Notes under the pieces: generated by a model | What the model was told of the DNA's origin: nothing | Databases searched by the model: none | The model's input: only the letters and a program-made list of their open reading frames with translations | Translations under genes and position numbers: made by a program | Shown here: positions 1 through 6,176 of the stretch, piece by piece | Numbering within the stretch: the first letter of the stretch is position 1 | Layout of the letters: every line of letters begins with the position of its first letter | From: JBCAWW01 sp039024315 | GTDB taxonomy: Bacteria; Bacteroidota; Bacteroidia; J057 | Length of the DNA: 6,176 bases | NCBI GenBank assembly: GCA_039024315.1 | Contig: JBCCQN010000322.1 | Location: forward strand, 1 to 6,176 | Direction of reading: 5' to 3'

Positions 1-3000
1 TCTGAGGTTTTGGCTATGGTGGGCTCATCCAAAGTGATAGCAGTAGAGGTGCTAACATTGAGATCATTGGTGCCAACGGCTGAGCCGGTGCGTTCGCCAT
101 CGGCATCACCTGCAGTCTTAGCGGTATTGCTACCAAGAGATGTATTACCAGCGACGCCATCAAGACTCGTTATGCTTGCCGTTACATTATTACTCAGGCT
201 GCTATTAAACTCCGCGAGACTATCGATGACAGCGGTATAAATGACCGTAATCGTATCTCCAGGATCTAGAGAATCAAGCGTACATCCGCCATTGGTGGCG
301 TCAAAAATCAATTCGTTACCATCGCCTCCCCACTCAAAGCATGCGCTGATGTCTGATCCATCTCCTGAATAGGTAGCAGAGCTAAGACTGGGTTGTTGAG
401 CTGGGTTTGCTCCTGTACCAAAGAAAGTTGCGGAGAAATCATCGCTAAGAGCGAGATTGTAGCCAGTAGTAGAATTAGCACTATTAGAATTGAAAAACTT
501 AGTGGTATAAGTAACCGTTTCCATACCGCTAGGAGAGCTGCCAGTAGTAGCTACGCTTGTCGTTAGGCCAAGATCTGGCTCTTTGAGCGTAAGCGTGAGA
601 GCGTCGCTATCAGAAAGTGGATTGGAGTCCCCATCTTGGTATTGCAGACCAACAGTATTGCTTTTACTGTCACCCGCGTTATTATCGCTATTGTTGAGAA
701 CGATGACTTCATAAGTAATGATGACTTGTTCTGCGTCGGCGTCAGAAACGACTTGATCATCATTATTGGTGATGTCTCCAATGTCAAAGCCAAGGATTTG
801 GCCGGTAGAGACATTGCCGCTCACACTTGGCGCAAAAACGGAAGGAGTACCATCGATAGTGCCGGCTAGGCTAGTAGTGATTTCTCCACTGTTAAAGTCT
901 GCCACTGCTGAAATGCGGGCTGAATGACTGCCACCTGTATAAGTCGCATCGAGATATTGGAAACCGATTGGTAGAGTATCAGTCAGAATTGGATTGGTAC
1001 CGTCTTCGAGAGTGGTCCCTTCAGGAACGGTCAGTGCAATCTGATAAGTTAAGATTTCGCCTATGCTAGCTTCGGTTCCTCCAGTATTGACATCCGTACT
1101 ACCAATGAGGGTCTTTGCTAGCAGAGGAACCCCCGTAGTCGTAATTACCTCTGTGTTTGTGCGTGTTTTGGATCGTTCTTCAGGTGGATCGGTACCCGCT
1201 TGAGTGGAGGCAGTAACAATACCGATATTGTTAAAACTAGTGCCTGAGTTGACCCCTGACTTGATCTTAACGGTAAATTGTAAATCAGTGCGGGCTTCAG
1301 ATTCGGGTAAGCTAGCTCGGGTAAAGGTTACGGTAGGACTGCTGTAGCTGTACGTATAAGTGCCCCCATCATCGACAAGCGTTACAGAAGATAAATCAAA
1401 AACATCGCCGTCTAGGGTATCGGATACAATAATGTCATGAGCGAGGGCCGTACCTTTATTTTCGACCCTTAGGGTAACGGTTATCTCATCTCCAGCGTCT
1501 CCGCTATTAGAAGATAAAATCTTATTGACAGTTACCTTATGCTCGGCAAAAGGGACCAGATCAGTATCGTTGATACTAGTACCTGAGATACTATTTGAGG
1601 TGAGGGTTACTGTATTGGTTTTGGCTTGGGTGGAGTTTACAGCATTGTTAGCACTGTTATCCATTACCACTGCTTTCATTTCTACGATAAAAGCATTGTT
1701 ACTAGCATTGTTATCTCCTACTACAGTAGTCGCGCCTGAAAAAGTAAAGCTTACGGTGCGACCGGCGCCAACTGAGCCACTGGTTCCTACGCTTGGAGTG
1801 CCGCTAACGGTCCCATTAAAACCTGCATCGTTTACAACATAGGAGACATACTCAAATCCTGCTGGTAAATCATCGGTCAATACTAAGTCTGTAGTGGTAC
1901 CCTCTGTTAAGGTAGCCGTGAGATAGTAAGTAATGGTATCTCCAGCGGTGACCAAACTACCCGTAGTAGCCGTGCCATCTGGCGAAACGGAATTGAGTGA
2001 TTTCGCTATGCTAGGATTGGAAGTAGTGATATTGTCGCTGCTATTGTCTGTGGTGGTTCTTTGTTGGGTCGCAGAGCCCGGTTCACTATCTCCTGTGACA
2101 CTCGCTTGATTGTTATAAGTAGTATTGGGCTCGACATTACTGTCTAAGTCGATGGTAAAAGTGAGGACTTTGCTCGCTCCTGCCGCTAGGCCTGTGGCTC
2201 CGTTCAGCGAATAGCTGACCGTAGAACCCGCTAAGCCGTCAAATGTCCAATCACCCAGGGTAGTCGTATTAGAAATTGAAGCCAGATTGAGAAAATCGCT
2301 CAAGCCGTCAAGATTATTACTTGCTGTAATATCATAGGCGGGGGCAGTTCCATTGTTCGTTACGGTCATCGTAATGGTAATCTCATCACCGGCGTCCCCT
2401 TGAGCAGGCGTTGAGAGCGTAAGCGTAATCGCTAAATCTGGTTCTGCGAGACTTACGGTATCATTGTCGACAATGGCGTCGCCCTCAATACCACTATAAG
2501 TAAGCTGTGATTGGTTGATTTTTTCTTGGGCAGTAGGAAGCCCATCATTGGCTGCATCGTTTAATACCACTGCCTCAAAACTAAGGGAGAAAGCATCATT
2601 GGTATTGACATTATCATCCGTGTTGGTCGGATTCCCAAAGTCAAAACTTAGGGTTTGTTGGCTACCTGATGCACCAGTGCCTGTAGTTGCAACAGTAGGC
2701 GAACTAGTGACGCTACCATTGAAGGAGCTACTATTTACGGTCGCTGAGCTTGTAACATAGGCCAGCCCTTCAGGCAGGGTATCTGCCAATATAAAAGAGG
2801 AAGTATTTCCCTCGGGTAGGTTGATCTGTAATAGATAAACAATGGTATCACCAGGAACCACGATATCAGCATCTCCCGAACCATTAGGAGAAACGGAAGT
2901 ATGCGATTTGCTTAGAGTTGGGCGACCAATGGTAACTTGGACGCTGTCCAATACTTCATCAAATGGGTCTGCTAATGGCTGTTCTGATTCTGGGATGGCT

Positions 3001-5333
3001 TGCCAAGAGGCACTAATCCCATTAAAAAAGCTATTGTTAGGAGCCACAGTCGCGACAATATCACAAGTACAGGTGATCGTAACCGTATCTCTTTTGGAAG
3101 GATCTCCTCCCGCATACAAACTATCAAGCGTCAGGCCATTCACATCAAAAGGATCGCCACTGTAAAGGCCTACTCCTAATGCAGTACCATCACCATATTT
3201 GACTGGATCAGTGGAAATTAGACTACAATTCGTAAGATTGGCGGGAGCATCATCTTTAATAATTACATCATAAGCTCGAGCCCCTCCAGAATTAATAGCA
3301 GTCAACACAAATGTAATTTCATCTCCTGCATCAGCATCGCTCAGGGTACTAACGTTCGGCACGGCCGGAGTAGCAGGAGTCATGGTACCATCGCCTGTAG
3401 TCGCGCTTACCCCTTTGGCGACTGAGATATTGGGAGAGCAGATATTTAGATATTGTACCTCGATACTAGAGGTTACATCTCCATCACTATTGGTGGCCGA
3501 ATAATAAAACAGATCGGAGAGAGAAAGGCTATCCGCAAAAGGCTGGTAGTGTATGGGGATATCGACTAAGACTGAGACCGTTTTGCTAACGGTACTGCCT
3601 TCGAGGTCTGGCCAAATGATTTGCAATGAGTTACCGGAAGTGCTTTTGGTGATATTGGCCGTGAGGGGCACAAAAGCGGGATCTGTATGATCGGAAGCCA
3701 GCCTTATGTCAAAGCCTGCGCCAAAATTATCGGTATCCAAAGTAGTAACATCATATACCGGCAAGGGAAAGAAATTGATAAAGGTCAGATTTTCGGTATC
3801 GCCTGAGGGAATAGTTACAGATAGCTTGAAAGTAGTTACTTCACTTGGAACCCAACAATTAGGATCGCTGGGACTATTGAAAAGACTTAAACTGGGACTT
3901 GAAGACTTTATATTTACCCCAGCATTTGAATTATCTCCGCAGCCTGAAGCTTTACCCAGTAGATCGTATGCTAAACTGGTCGGTTTGCCCAAGGCGTCAT
4001 TGGCTAGCAAAGGATCATCATTGGTAGGAGGGTTGTAATATTGTAATACATCTCCCTTAAAAGTAAGGGTCCCTTCGCTGCCATTGGAGAGATTACCCGT
4101 AACGGCATGTACGTCAAAAACCAGTGTAGTGGTGTTGTCTCCGTTTACGGTGACACTGGGAGTGATATTTTGATCTCCTCCCCCGTCTATGCTGATCGTT
4201 GGCTGGAAGCTTGCATCATAGGAGATACCCGCTGGTAGCGTTTCGGTGATTACTGCGGCATCGACTGGATTGCTGTCAAAATCTGAAATTTGAAATACAC
4301 TGGTGTAAGTGACTTTGTCATCGGGAGTTACATTGGTAGGGGAAGCATTGCTTTGGATCGGCATATGCTTCGCCGTAACTGAATCCCTGGCAGAATCTGG
4401 ATTGATAGCAACCAGTCCATACATCGCACTAAAATCAGCGCTATTGCCAAATGTAGAGTCTTCACAGACTGTTTCGTCCAGAATATCTTTGATATAAACA
4501 TCAAAACTGATTGATATTTCATCGGACGAAGTCGTACCAAGCGTACTCGGACAGCTAGCGCTGAGTGTTCTCGTCCCAGGAGTATAGGTTGCCGTACAGG
4601 CACCGTCAACTATATTACCAACATACTCTACTTCGGCTGGTAGCACGTCAGTAAGTGTTATAGAACTTAGCGTCTTGTTATTGGCAATGTCTACATTGAG
4701 GGTATAAGTAAAGGGCCAAGAGCTACCGGGTGCTCTTTCGAATTCTGGCGCACTATTGGTCTTGCTAAATTCTACCAGCGTGGGTTTACTATTAGCTGTT
4801 ATGGTAGTTCCTAAAATGGCTCCATTAATTCCCGTAGGTGTATCTCCATATCGGAGACCCGGTTGGAATTTGTAAACGTAATTTGAGTCAATCGTTGCAT
4901 CGTCCAAAAACTCCACACATACCGAGAAGGTCAAATCAGGAGTAGTGGAGACCACCGAACCTATGGGATAGGTCAATACATATAGCGTATCACCACTTAC
5001 TGCACCATCAAGAGCGCTAACGCTCGTACCGCTGATCGGATCGTTGAGAGTGGGCGTAACATCCGGAAATGCTCCCACTTTTGTAGGAGTGAGGTTCGTT
5101 CCTAAAAAGCTTACGCTTTTGAGGGTAACATCAGGCGGTAACATGATCCTATAATATGGACCATAGCCAGGATCCCCTGTGAGGCTAAAATCTAATTCAA
5201 AACAGGAGTTTTCATTTATAAAATCGGAGGCTGGTACTGATTCCGTCCCAAGGGGTGTTTGGGCAAAAAGTGGCATCAGCGACACACTGAACAAGAGTAG
5301 TAGAATTACTTTTCTTAAACGGTTTGGGTGCAT
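1..5333 (-). CDS. Giant secreted repeat adhesin with alternating isopeptide/D2-like and DUF11-like domains (C-terminus beyond window)
   Basis: One open frame runs from ATG 5333-5331 to base 1 (1777 codons plus two bases) with no stop or frameshift. The start is firm: the frame is closed upstream by TGA (bases 5390-5388), this is the only ATG between that stop and the hydrophobic leader, and a signal peptide follows at once. Order: signal peptide 1-24; unrecognised N-terminal domain about 25-180; two D2-like domains about 183-317 and 320-455 (LPAEVEYVGN, LPAGISYD); unclassified region 466-631; then B0 632-802, A1 803-963, B1 964-1105, A2 1106-1263, B2 1264-1401, A3 1402-1584, B3 1585-1769, and A4 from 1770. 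A-domains share P-x-(L/I)-x-K at the start and DTLP-x-G-x-x-Y in the middle; most B-domains carry GDEIT. Composition is rich in Thr, Ser, Asn and Asp and poor in Lys and Arg, typical of exported stalk proteins. The likely role is an extracellular fibre or adhesin; ligand unknown. Type IX export is inferred from the phylum; the sorting domain is not in view. The architecture is well supported, the function less so. Confidence 0.93.
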   Translation of the reverse strand, partial: MHPNRLRKVILLLLFSVSLMPLFAQTPLGTESVPASDFINENSCFELDFSLTGDPGYGPYYRIMLPPDVTLKSVSFLGTNLTPTKVGAFPDVTPTLNDPISGTSVSALDGAVSGDTLYVLTYPIGSVVSTTPDLTFSVCVEFLDDATIDSNYVYKFQPGLRYGDTPTGINGAILGTTITANSKPTLVEFSKTNSAPEFERAPGSSWPFTYTLNVDIANNKTLSSITLTDVLPAEVEYVGNIVDGACTATYTPGTRTLSASCPSTLGTTSSDEISISFDVYIKDILDETVCEDSTFGNSADFSAMYGLVAINPDSARDSVTAKHMPIQSNASPTNVTPDDKVTYTSVFQISDFDSNPVDAAVITETLPAGISYDASFQPTISIDGGGDQNITPSVTVNGDNTTTLVFDVHAVTGNLSNGSEGTLTFKGDVLQYYNPPTNDDPLLANDALGKPTSLAYDLLGKASGCGDNSNAGVNIKSSSPSLSLFNSPSDPNCWVPSEVTTFKLSVTIPSGDTENLTFINFFPLPVYDVTTLDTDNFGAGFDIRLASDHTDPAFVPLTANITKSTSGNSLQIIWPDLEGSTVSKTVSVLVDIPIHYQPFADSLSLSDLFYYSATNSDGDVTSSIEVQYLNICSPNISVAKGVSATTGDGTMTPATPAVPNVSTLSDADAGDEITFVLTAINSGGARAYDVIIKDDAPANLTNCSLISTDPVKYGDGTALGVGLYSGDPFDVNGLTLDSLYAGGDPSKRDTVTITCTCDIVATVAPNNSFFNGISASWQAIPESEQPLADPFDEVLDSVQVTIGRPTLSKSHTSVSPNGSGDADIVVPGDTIVYLLQINLPEGNTSSFILADTLPEGLAYVTSSATVNSSSFNGSVTSSPTVATTGTGASGSQQTLSFDFGNPTNTDDNVNTNDAFSLSFEAVVLNDAANDGLPTAQEKINQSQLTYSGIEGDAIVDNDTVSLAEPDLAITLTLSTPAQGDAGDEITITMTVTNNGTAPAYDITASNNLDGLSDFLNLASISNTTTLGDWTFDGLAGSTVSYSLNGATGLAAGASKVLTFTIDLDSNVEPNTTYNNQASVTGDSEPGSATQQRTTTDNSSDNITTSNPSIAKSLNSVSPDGTATTGSLVTAGDTITYYLTATLTEGTTTDLVLTDDLPAGFEYVSYVVNDAGFNGTVSGTPSVGTSGSVGAGRTVSFTFSGATTVVGDNNASNNAFIVEMKAVVMDNSANNAVNSTQAKTNTVTLTSNSISGTSINDTDLVPFAEHKVTVNKILSSNSGDAGDEITVTLRVENKGTALAHDIIVSDTLDGDVFDLSSVTLVDDGGTYTYSYSSPTVTFTRASLPESEARTDLQFTVKIKSGVNSGTSFNNIGIVTASTQAGTDPPEERSKTRTNTEVITTTGVPLLAKTLIGSTDVNTGGTEASIGEILTYQIALTVPEGTTLEDGTNPILTDTLPIGFQYLDATYTGGSHSARISAVADFNSGEITTSLAGTIDGTPSVFAPSVSGNVSTGQILGFDIGDITNNDDQVVSDADAEQVIITYEVIVLNNSDNNAGDSKSNTVGLQYQDGDSNPLSDSDALTLTLKEPDLGLTTSVATTGSSPSGMETVTYTTKFFNSNSANSTTGYNLALSDDFSATFFGTGANPAQQPSLSSATYSGDGSDISACFEWGGDGNELIFDATNGGCTLDSLDPGDTITVIYTAVIDSLAEFNSSLSNNVTASITSLDGVAGNTSLGSNTAKTAGDADGERTGSAVGTNDLNVSTSTAITLDEPTIAKTS
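3..3440 (-). repeat. Alternating B/A domain array (B0-A1-B1-A2-B2-A3-B3-A4)
   Basis: This is a protein-level repeat with a two-domain unit of about 300 residues. A-domain starts are anchored on P-x-(L/I)-x-K at P805, P1107, P1403 and P1771, giving spacings of 302, 296 and 368 residues. B-domain GDE motifs lie at G670, G982 and G1281, spaced 312 and 299. Approximate base ranges: B0 2928-3440, A1 2445-2927, B1 2019-2444, A2 1545-2018, B2 1131-1544, A3 582-1130, B3 27-581, A4 from 26 out of the window. The B units resemble DUF11 (E-P-D-L start, DAGDEIT, then N-x-G-T-A). The A units resemble isopeptide-forming fimbrial domains. At the DNA level the copies have diverged, and I see no long identical tracts, so this is an old duplication and not a recent tandem expansion. 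Confidence 0.8.
3441..5261 (-). other. Cysteine-containing N-terminal half of the adhesin
   Basis: Residues 25-631 differ from the repeat array that follows. The first part (about 25-180) has a GYGPYYR stretch and a CVEF strand, resembling N-terminal domains seen ahead of DUF11 chains, though I cannot name the family. Two shorter D2-like domains follow (about 183-317 and 320-455), recognised by LPAEVEYVGN and LPAGISYD after a predicted strand. Residues 466-631 look all-beta but match nothing I recognise. Eight cysteines lie between residues 44 and 632 and three more in B0, compared with none through A1 to A3. Extracellular disulfides in this half are therefore plausible. Domain edges are approximate. 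Confidence 0.6.
5262..5333 (-). other. Sec signal peptide of the giant adhesin (residues 1-24)
   Basis: Residues 1-8 (MHPNRLRK) form a positively charged n-region. Residues 9-19 are a leucine-rich hydrophobic core. A short c-region ends in LFA-QTP, so cleavage is expected after Ala24 or Gln25. There is no lipobox cysteine near this point (the first Cys is residue 44), so this should be a type I signal peptide and not a lipoprotein signal. The product therefore crosses the inner membrane by Sec. Confidence 0.9.
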
Positions 5334-5360
5334 TACGACTTTTGGATTATTCGTCTGAGT

Positions 5361-5390
5361 GAATAATATTCCGTCATATTGAAATATTCA
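5361..5390. promoter_or_regulatory. Paired dyad GAATA-A-TATTC / TGAA-ATA-TTCA upstream of the adhesin
   Basis: Bases 5361-5371 form an 11-base palindrome with a single central base. Bases 5380-5390 form a second dyad with 4-base arms. Both contain AATATTC (5365-5371 and 5383-5389), so the motif is repeated in direct orientation 18 bases apart, starting 28 bases upstream of the adhesin ATG. This could be an operator or simply AT-rich promoter sequence; such short motifs arise easily by chance in this composition. Confidence 0.25.
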
Positions 5391-5538
5391 ACCCAAAGAT
5401 TTAACATTCCATTAATATTTATAGTCCTAAGTCATTGATGCTCCCACATCCCCCATTATTTGTTTTTTGGGGTTGCGGAGAATAATCTTACAAGCCTCAT
5501 TTATCCTTTTTACTGGCTATTTGGAGGAGGAGCAAAGT

Positions 5539-5625
5539 GGGTGTGAGAAATAGGTATCCAAAATCCCATAAGCTTACTTCCGCTTTCTATTAAAAAACAG
5601 GCGGATAGTAGTTTTTCTCACATTC
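5539..5625. repeat. Imperfect inverted repeat ahead of the MBOAT gene
   Basis: TGTGAGAAA (5542-5550) is perfectly complementary to TTTCTCACA (5614-5622). In RNA the stem can extend outward by two G-U pairs and one G-C pair to 5539 and 5625. Inside it, TATCC (5555-5559) can pair with GGATA (5603-5607). The downstream arm ends 15 bases before the MBOAT start codon, so a fold here would lie in the likely 5' leader. The spacer is long (63 bases), and whether the structure forms is unknown. Confidence 0.35.
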
Positions 5626-5640
5626 CTCTTACCTTCGTGC

Positions 5641-6176
5641 ATGCTCTTCAGCTCACTCAGCTTCTTGGGATTATTTTTACCGCTAGTTTGGGTGGTCAAT
5701 CTTTTGTTGCCCGCTAAAGCGCGGAACGTTTGGCTCTTGCTGCTGAGCTTGTGGTTTTACGCCTGGGGAGAAGGCGCTTGGGCCTTTTTGATGCTGGCCT
5801 CCATCATTACTAATTACTTCCTTGGCCTGAAGGTTGGCGTTCAATCAGCGCAGCAAAAGTTTTGGCTTACGTTAGCCGTGAGCTTCAATCTGGGCCTTTT
5901 GGTAGTCGTCAAATATGCAGGCTTTTTGGTCGTTAACCTTAACCAATTGCTGCTGCTTTTTGATGATGTCTCCTGGCTCATCCCTGCGGTCAATCTCAGT
6001 CTGCCGATTGGTATCTCCTTTTTTACTTTTCAGGCCCTGAGCTATCAAATAGACTTATATCGCGGCAAATATCCTCCCCAAAGCAATCCGCTTGACTTAG
6101 GACTTTACATCGCCTTTTTTCCGCAATTGATTGCTGGTCCTATCGTGCGCTATGAGACTTTCTATCCCCAGCTCAA
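5641..6176 (+). CDS. MBOAT-family O-acyltransferase, AlgI/DltB-like (N-terminal 178 residues; continues past window)
   Basis: The frame is open from ATG 5641 to the window edge (178 codons plus two bases). Starting there gives the family's usual opening, MLFSSLSFLGLFLPLVW, and no in-frame ATG lies between it and the upstream stop at 5569-5571. Hydrophobic helices are visible at about 5-23, 29-42, 46-63, 74-98, 114-133 and 153-169, as expected for an inner-membrane protein. Signature blocks are LPIGISFFTFQ (121-131), SYQIDLYRG (134-142) and FFPQLIAGPIVRY (159-171), characteristic of the AlgI branch. The family moves acetyl groups across the membrane onto polysaccharides, such as alginate or other exopolysaccharides, or D-alanine in DltB. 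Family members are usually about 470-520 residues, so roughly the first third is present; the catalytic histidine lies later and cannot be checked. The substrate is unknown, and the generic name algI should not be read as alginate synthesis. An SGNH/AlgJ-like partner downstream would be typical. Confidence 0.92.
   Translation, partial: MLFSSLSFLGLFLPLVWVVNLLLPAKARNVWLLLLSLWFYAWGEGAWAFLMLASIITNYFLGLKVGVQSAQQKFWLTLAVSFNLGLLVVVKYAGFLVVNLNQLLLLFDDVSWLIPAVNLSLPIGISFFTFQALSYQIDLYRGKYPPQSNPLDLGLYIAFFPQLIAGPIVRYETFYPQL

Larger units (their letters stand above)
5334..5640. promoter_or_regulatory. Divergent intergenic region between adhesin and MBOAT genes
   Basis: These 307 bases separate two outward-pointing genes, so both promoters and any shared control sites should lie here. 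The part next to the adhesin start (about 5340-5420) is markedly AT-rich. Neither start codon has a well-spaced Shine-Dalgarno sequence, which is usual for Bacteroidota. No good match to the Bacteroidota -33 TTTG / -7 TAnnTTTG promoter was found on either strand, so the promoters are inferred from gene layout only. The region contains a duplicated GAATATT motif, an imperfect inverted repeat, and a GGAGGAGG stretch, listed separately. No tRNA, terminator or mobile-element end is visible. Confidence 0.6.

Noticed and set aside
3..3440. Array considered as a recent tandem DNA repeat or a possible assembly collapse
   Set aside because: The units share protein motifs but differ throughout at the DNA level, and the frame is intact, so there is no sign of recent expansion or misassembly in the window.
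10..4497. Plus-strand open frames of 60-110 codons inside the adhesin gene (for example 1525-1842, 2842-3165 and 3706-4038)
   Set aside because: They lie antisense to a continuous 1777-codon frame with clear domain repeats. Their translations are low-complexity Leu/Val/Ser/Thr/Pro strings, as expected from reading Thr-, Ser- and Asp-rich coding sequence backwards, and they match no family I know.
563..4609. Minus-strand open frames at 563-814 and 4328-4609
   Set aside because: They are in a different frame from the adhesin on the same strand and fully contained within it. They show no recognisable motifs.
5394..5401. AATCTTTG on the minus strand as a Bacteroidota -7 element (TAnnTTTG) for the adhesin
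   Set aside because: It misses one of the two leading bases, and there is no TTTG-like -33 element about 19 bases upstream, so it is not reported as a promoter.
5451..5472. CCCCA / TGGGG hairpin with a T-rich loop, considered as a terminator
   Set aside because: The stem is only five pairs, no T-run follows it on either strand, and it lies between divergent genes where no transcript needs to end.
1..6176. Search for a defence system, CRISPR array, mobile element or RNA gene
   Set aside because: No spaced direct repeats, terminal inverted repeats with a transposase, tRNA-like folds or nuclease/helicase motifs were seen. Both genes have cell-surface roles.

Overview
The window looks like chromosomal DNA of a Bacteroidota bacterium. 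A member of the Saprospiria/Lewinella type would fit, but that rank is a guess. The evidence is a very large secreted repeat protein of the DUF11/isopeptide-domain kind that is common there, start codons without Shine-Dalgarno sequences in front of them, and the lack of a clear sigma-70 promoter. There are two real genes. They are transcribed divergently from a 307-base intergenic region, and both run off the window.

Bases 1-5333 on the minus strand are one uninterrupted reading frame: 1777 codons from the ATG at 5333, with no stop before the window edge. It encodes a signal peptide, a cysteine-containing N-terminal part of about 600 residues, and then a chain of two alternating beta-sandwich-like domain types. 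One type (here 'A') resembles isopeptide-forming fimbrial/D2-like domains and the other (here 'B') resembles DUF11. The order seen is B0-A1-B1-A2-B2-A3-B3, with the first residues of A4 at the window edge. The product is most likely a giant surface or extracellular stalk/adhesin. Its C-terminus, where a type IX secretion or gliding-type sorting domain would be expected, is outside the window.

Bases 5334-5640 are the shared upstream region. It is AT-rich beside the adhesin start and contains a small duplicated GAATATT motif there. On the other side, an imperfect inverted repeat lies just ahead of the second gene. No convincing -33/-7 promoter could be assigned on either strand.

Bases 5641-6176 on the plus strand are the first 178 codons of a membrane-bound O-acyltransferase of the AlgI/DltB (MBOAT) family, probably an exopolysaccharide or cell-surface glycan O-acetyltransferase. 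A giant surface adhesin beside a polysaccharide-modifying enzyme suggests a cell-surface or matrix locus, but that link rests on adjacency alone. I see no RNA gene, CRISPR array, insertion sequence or phage feature, and no defence-type system.
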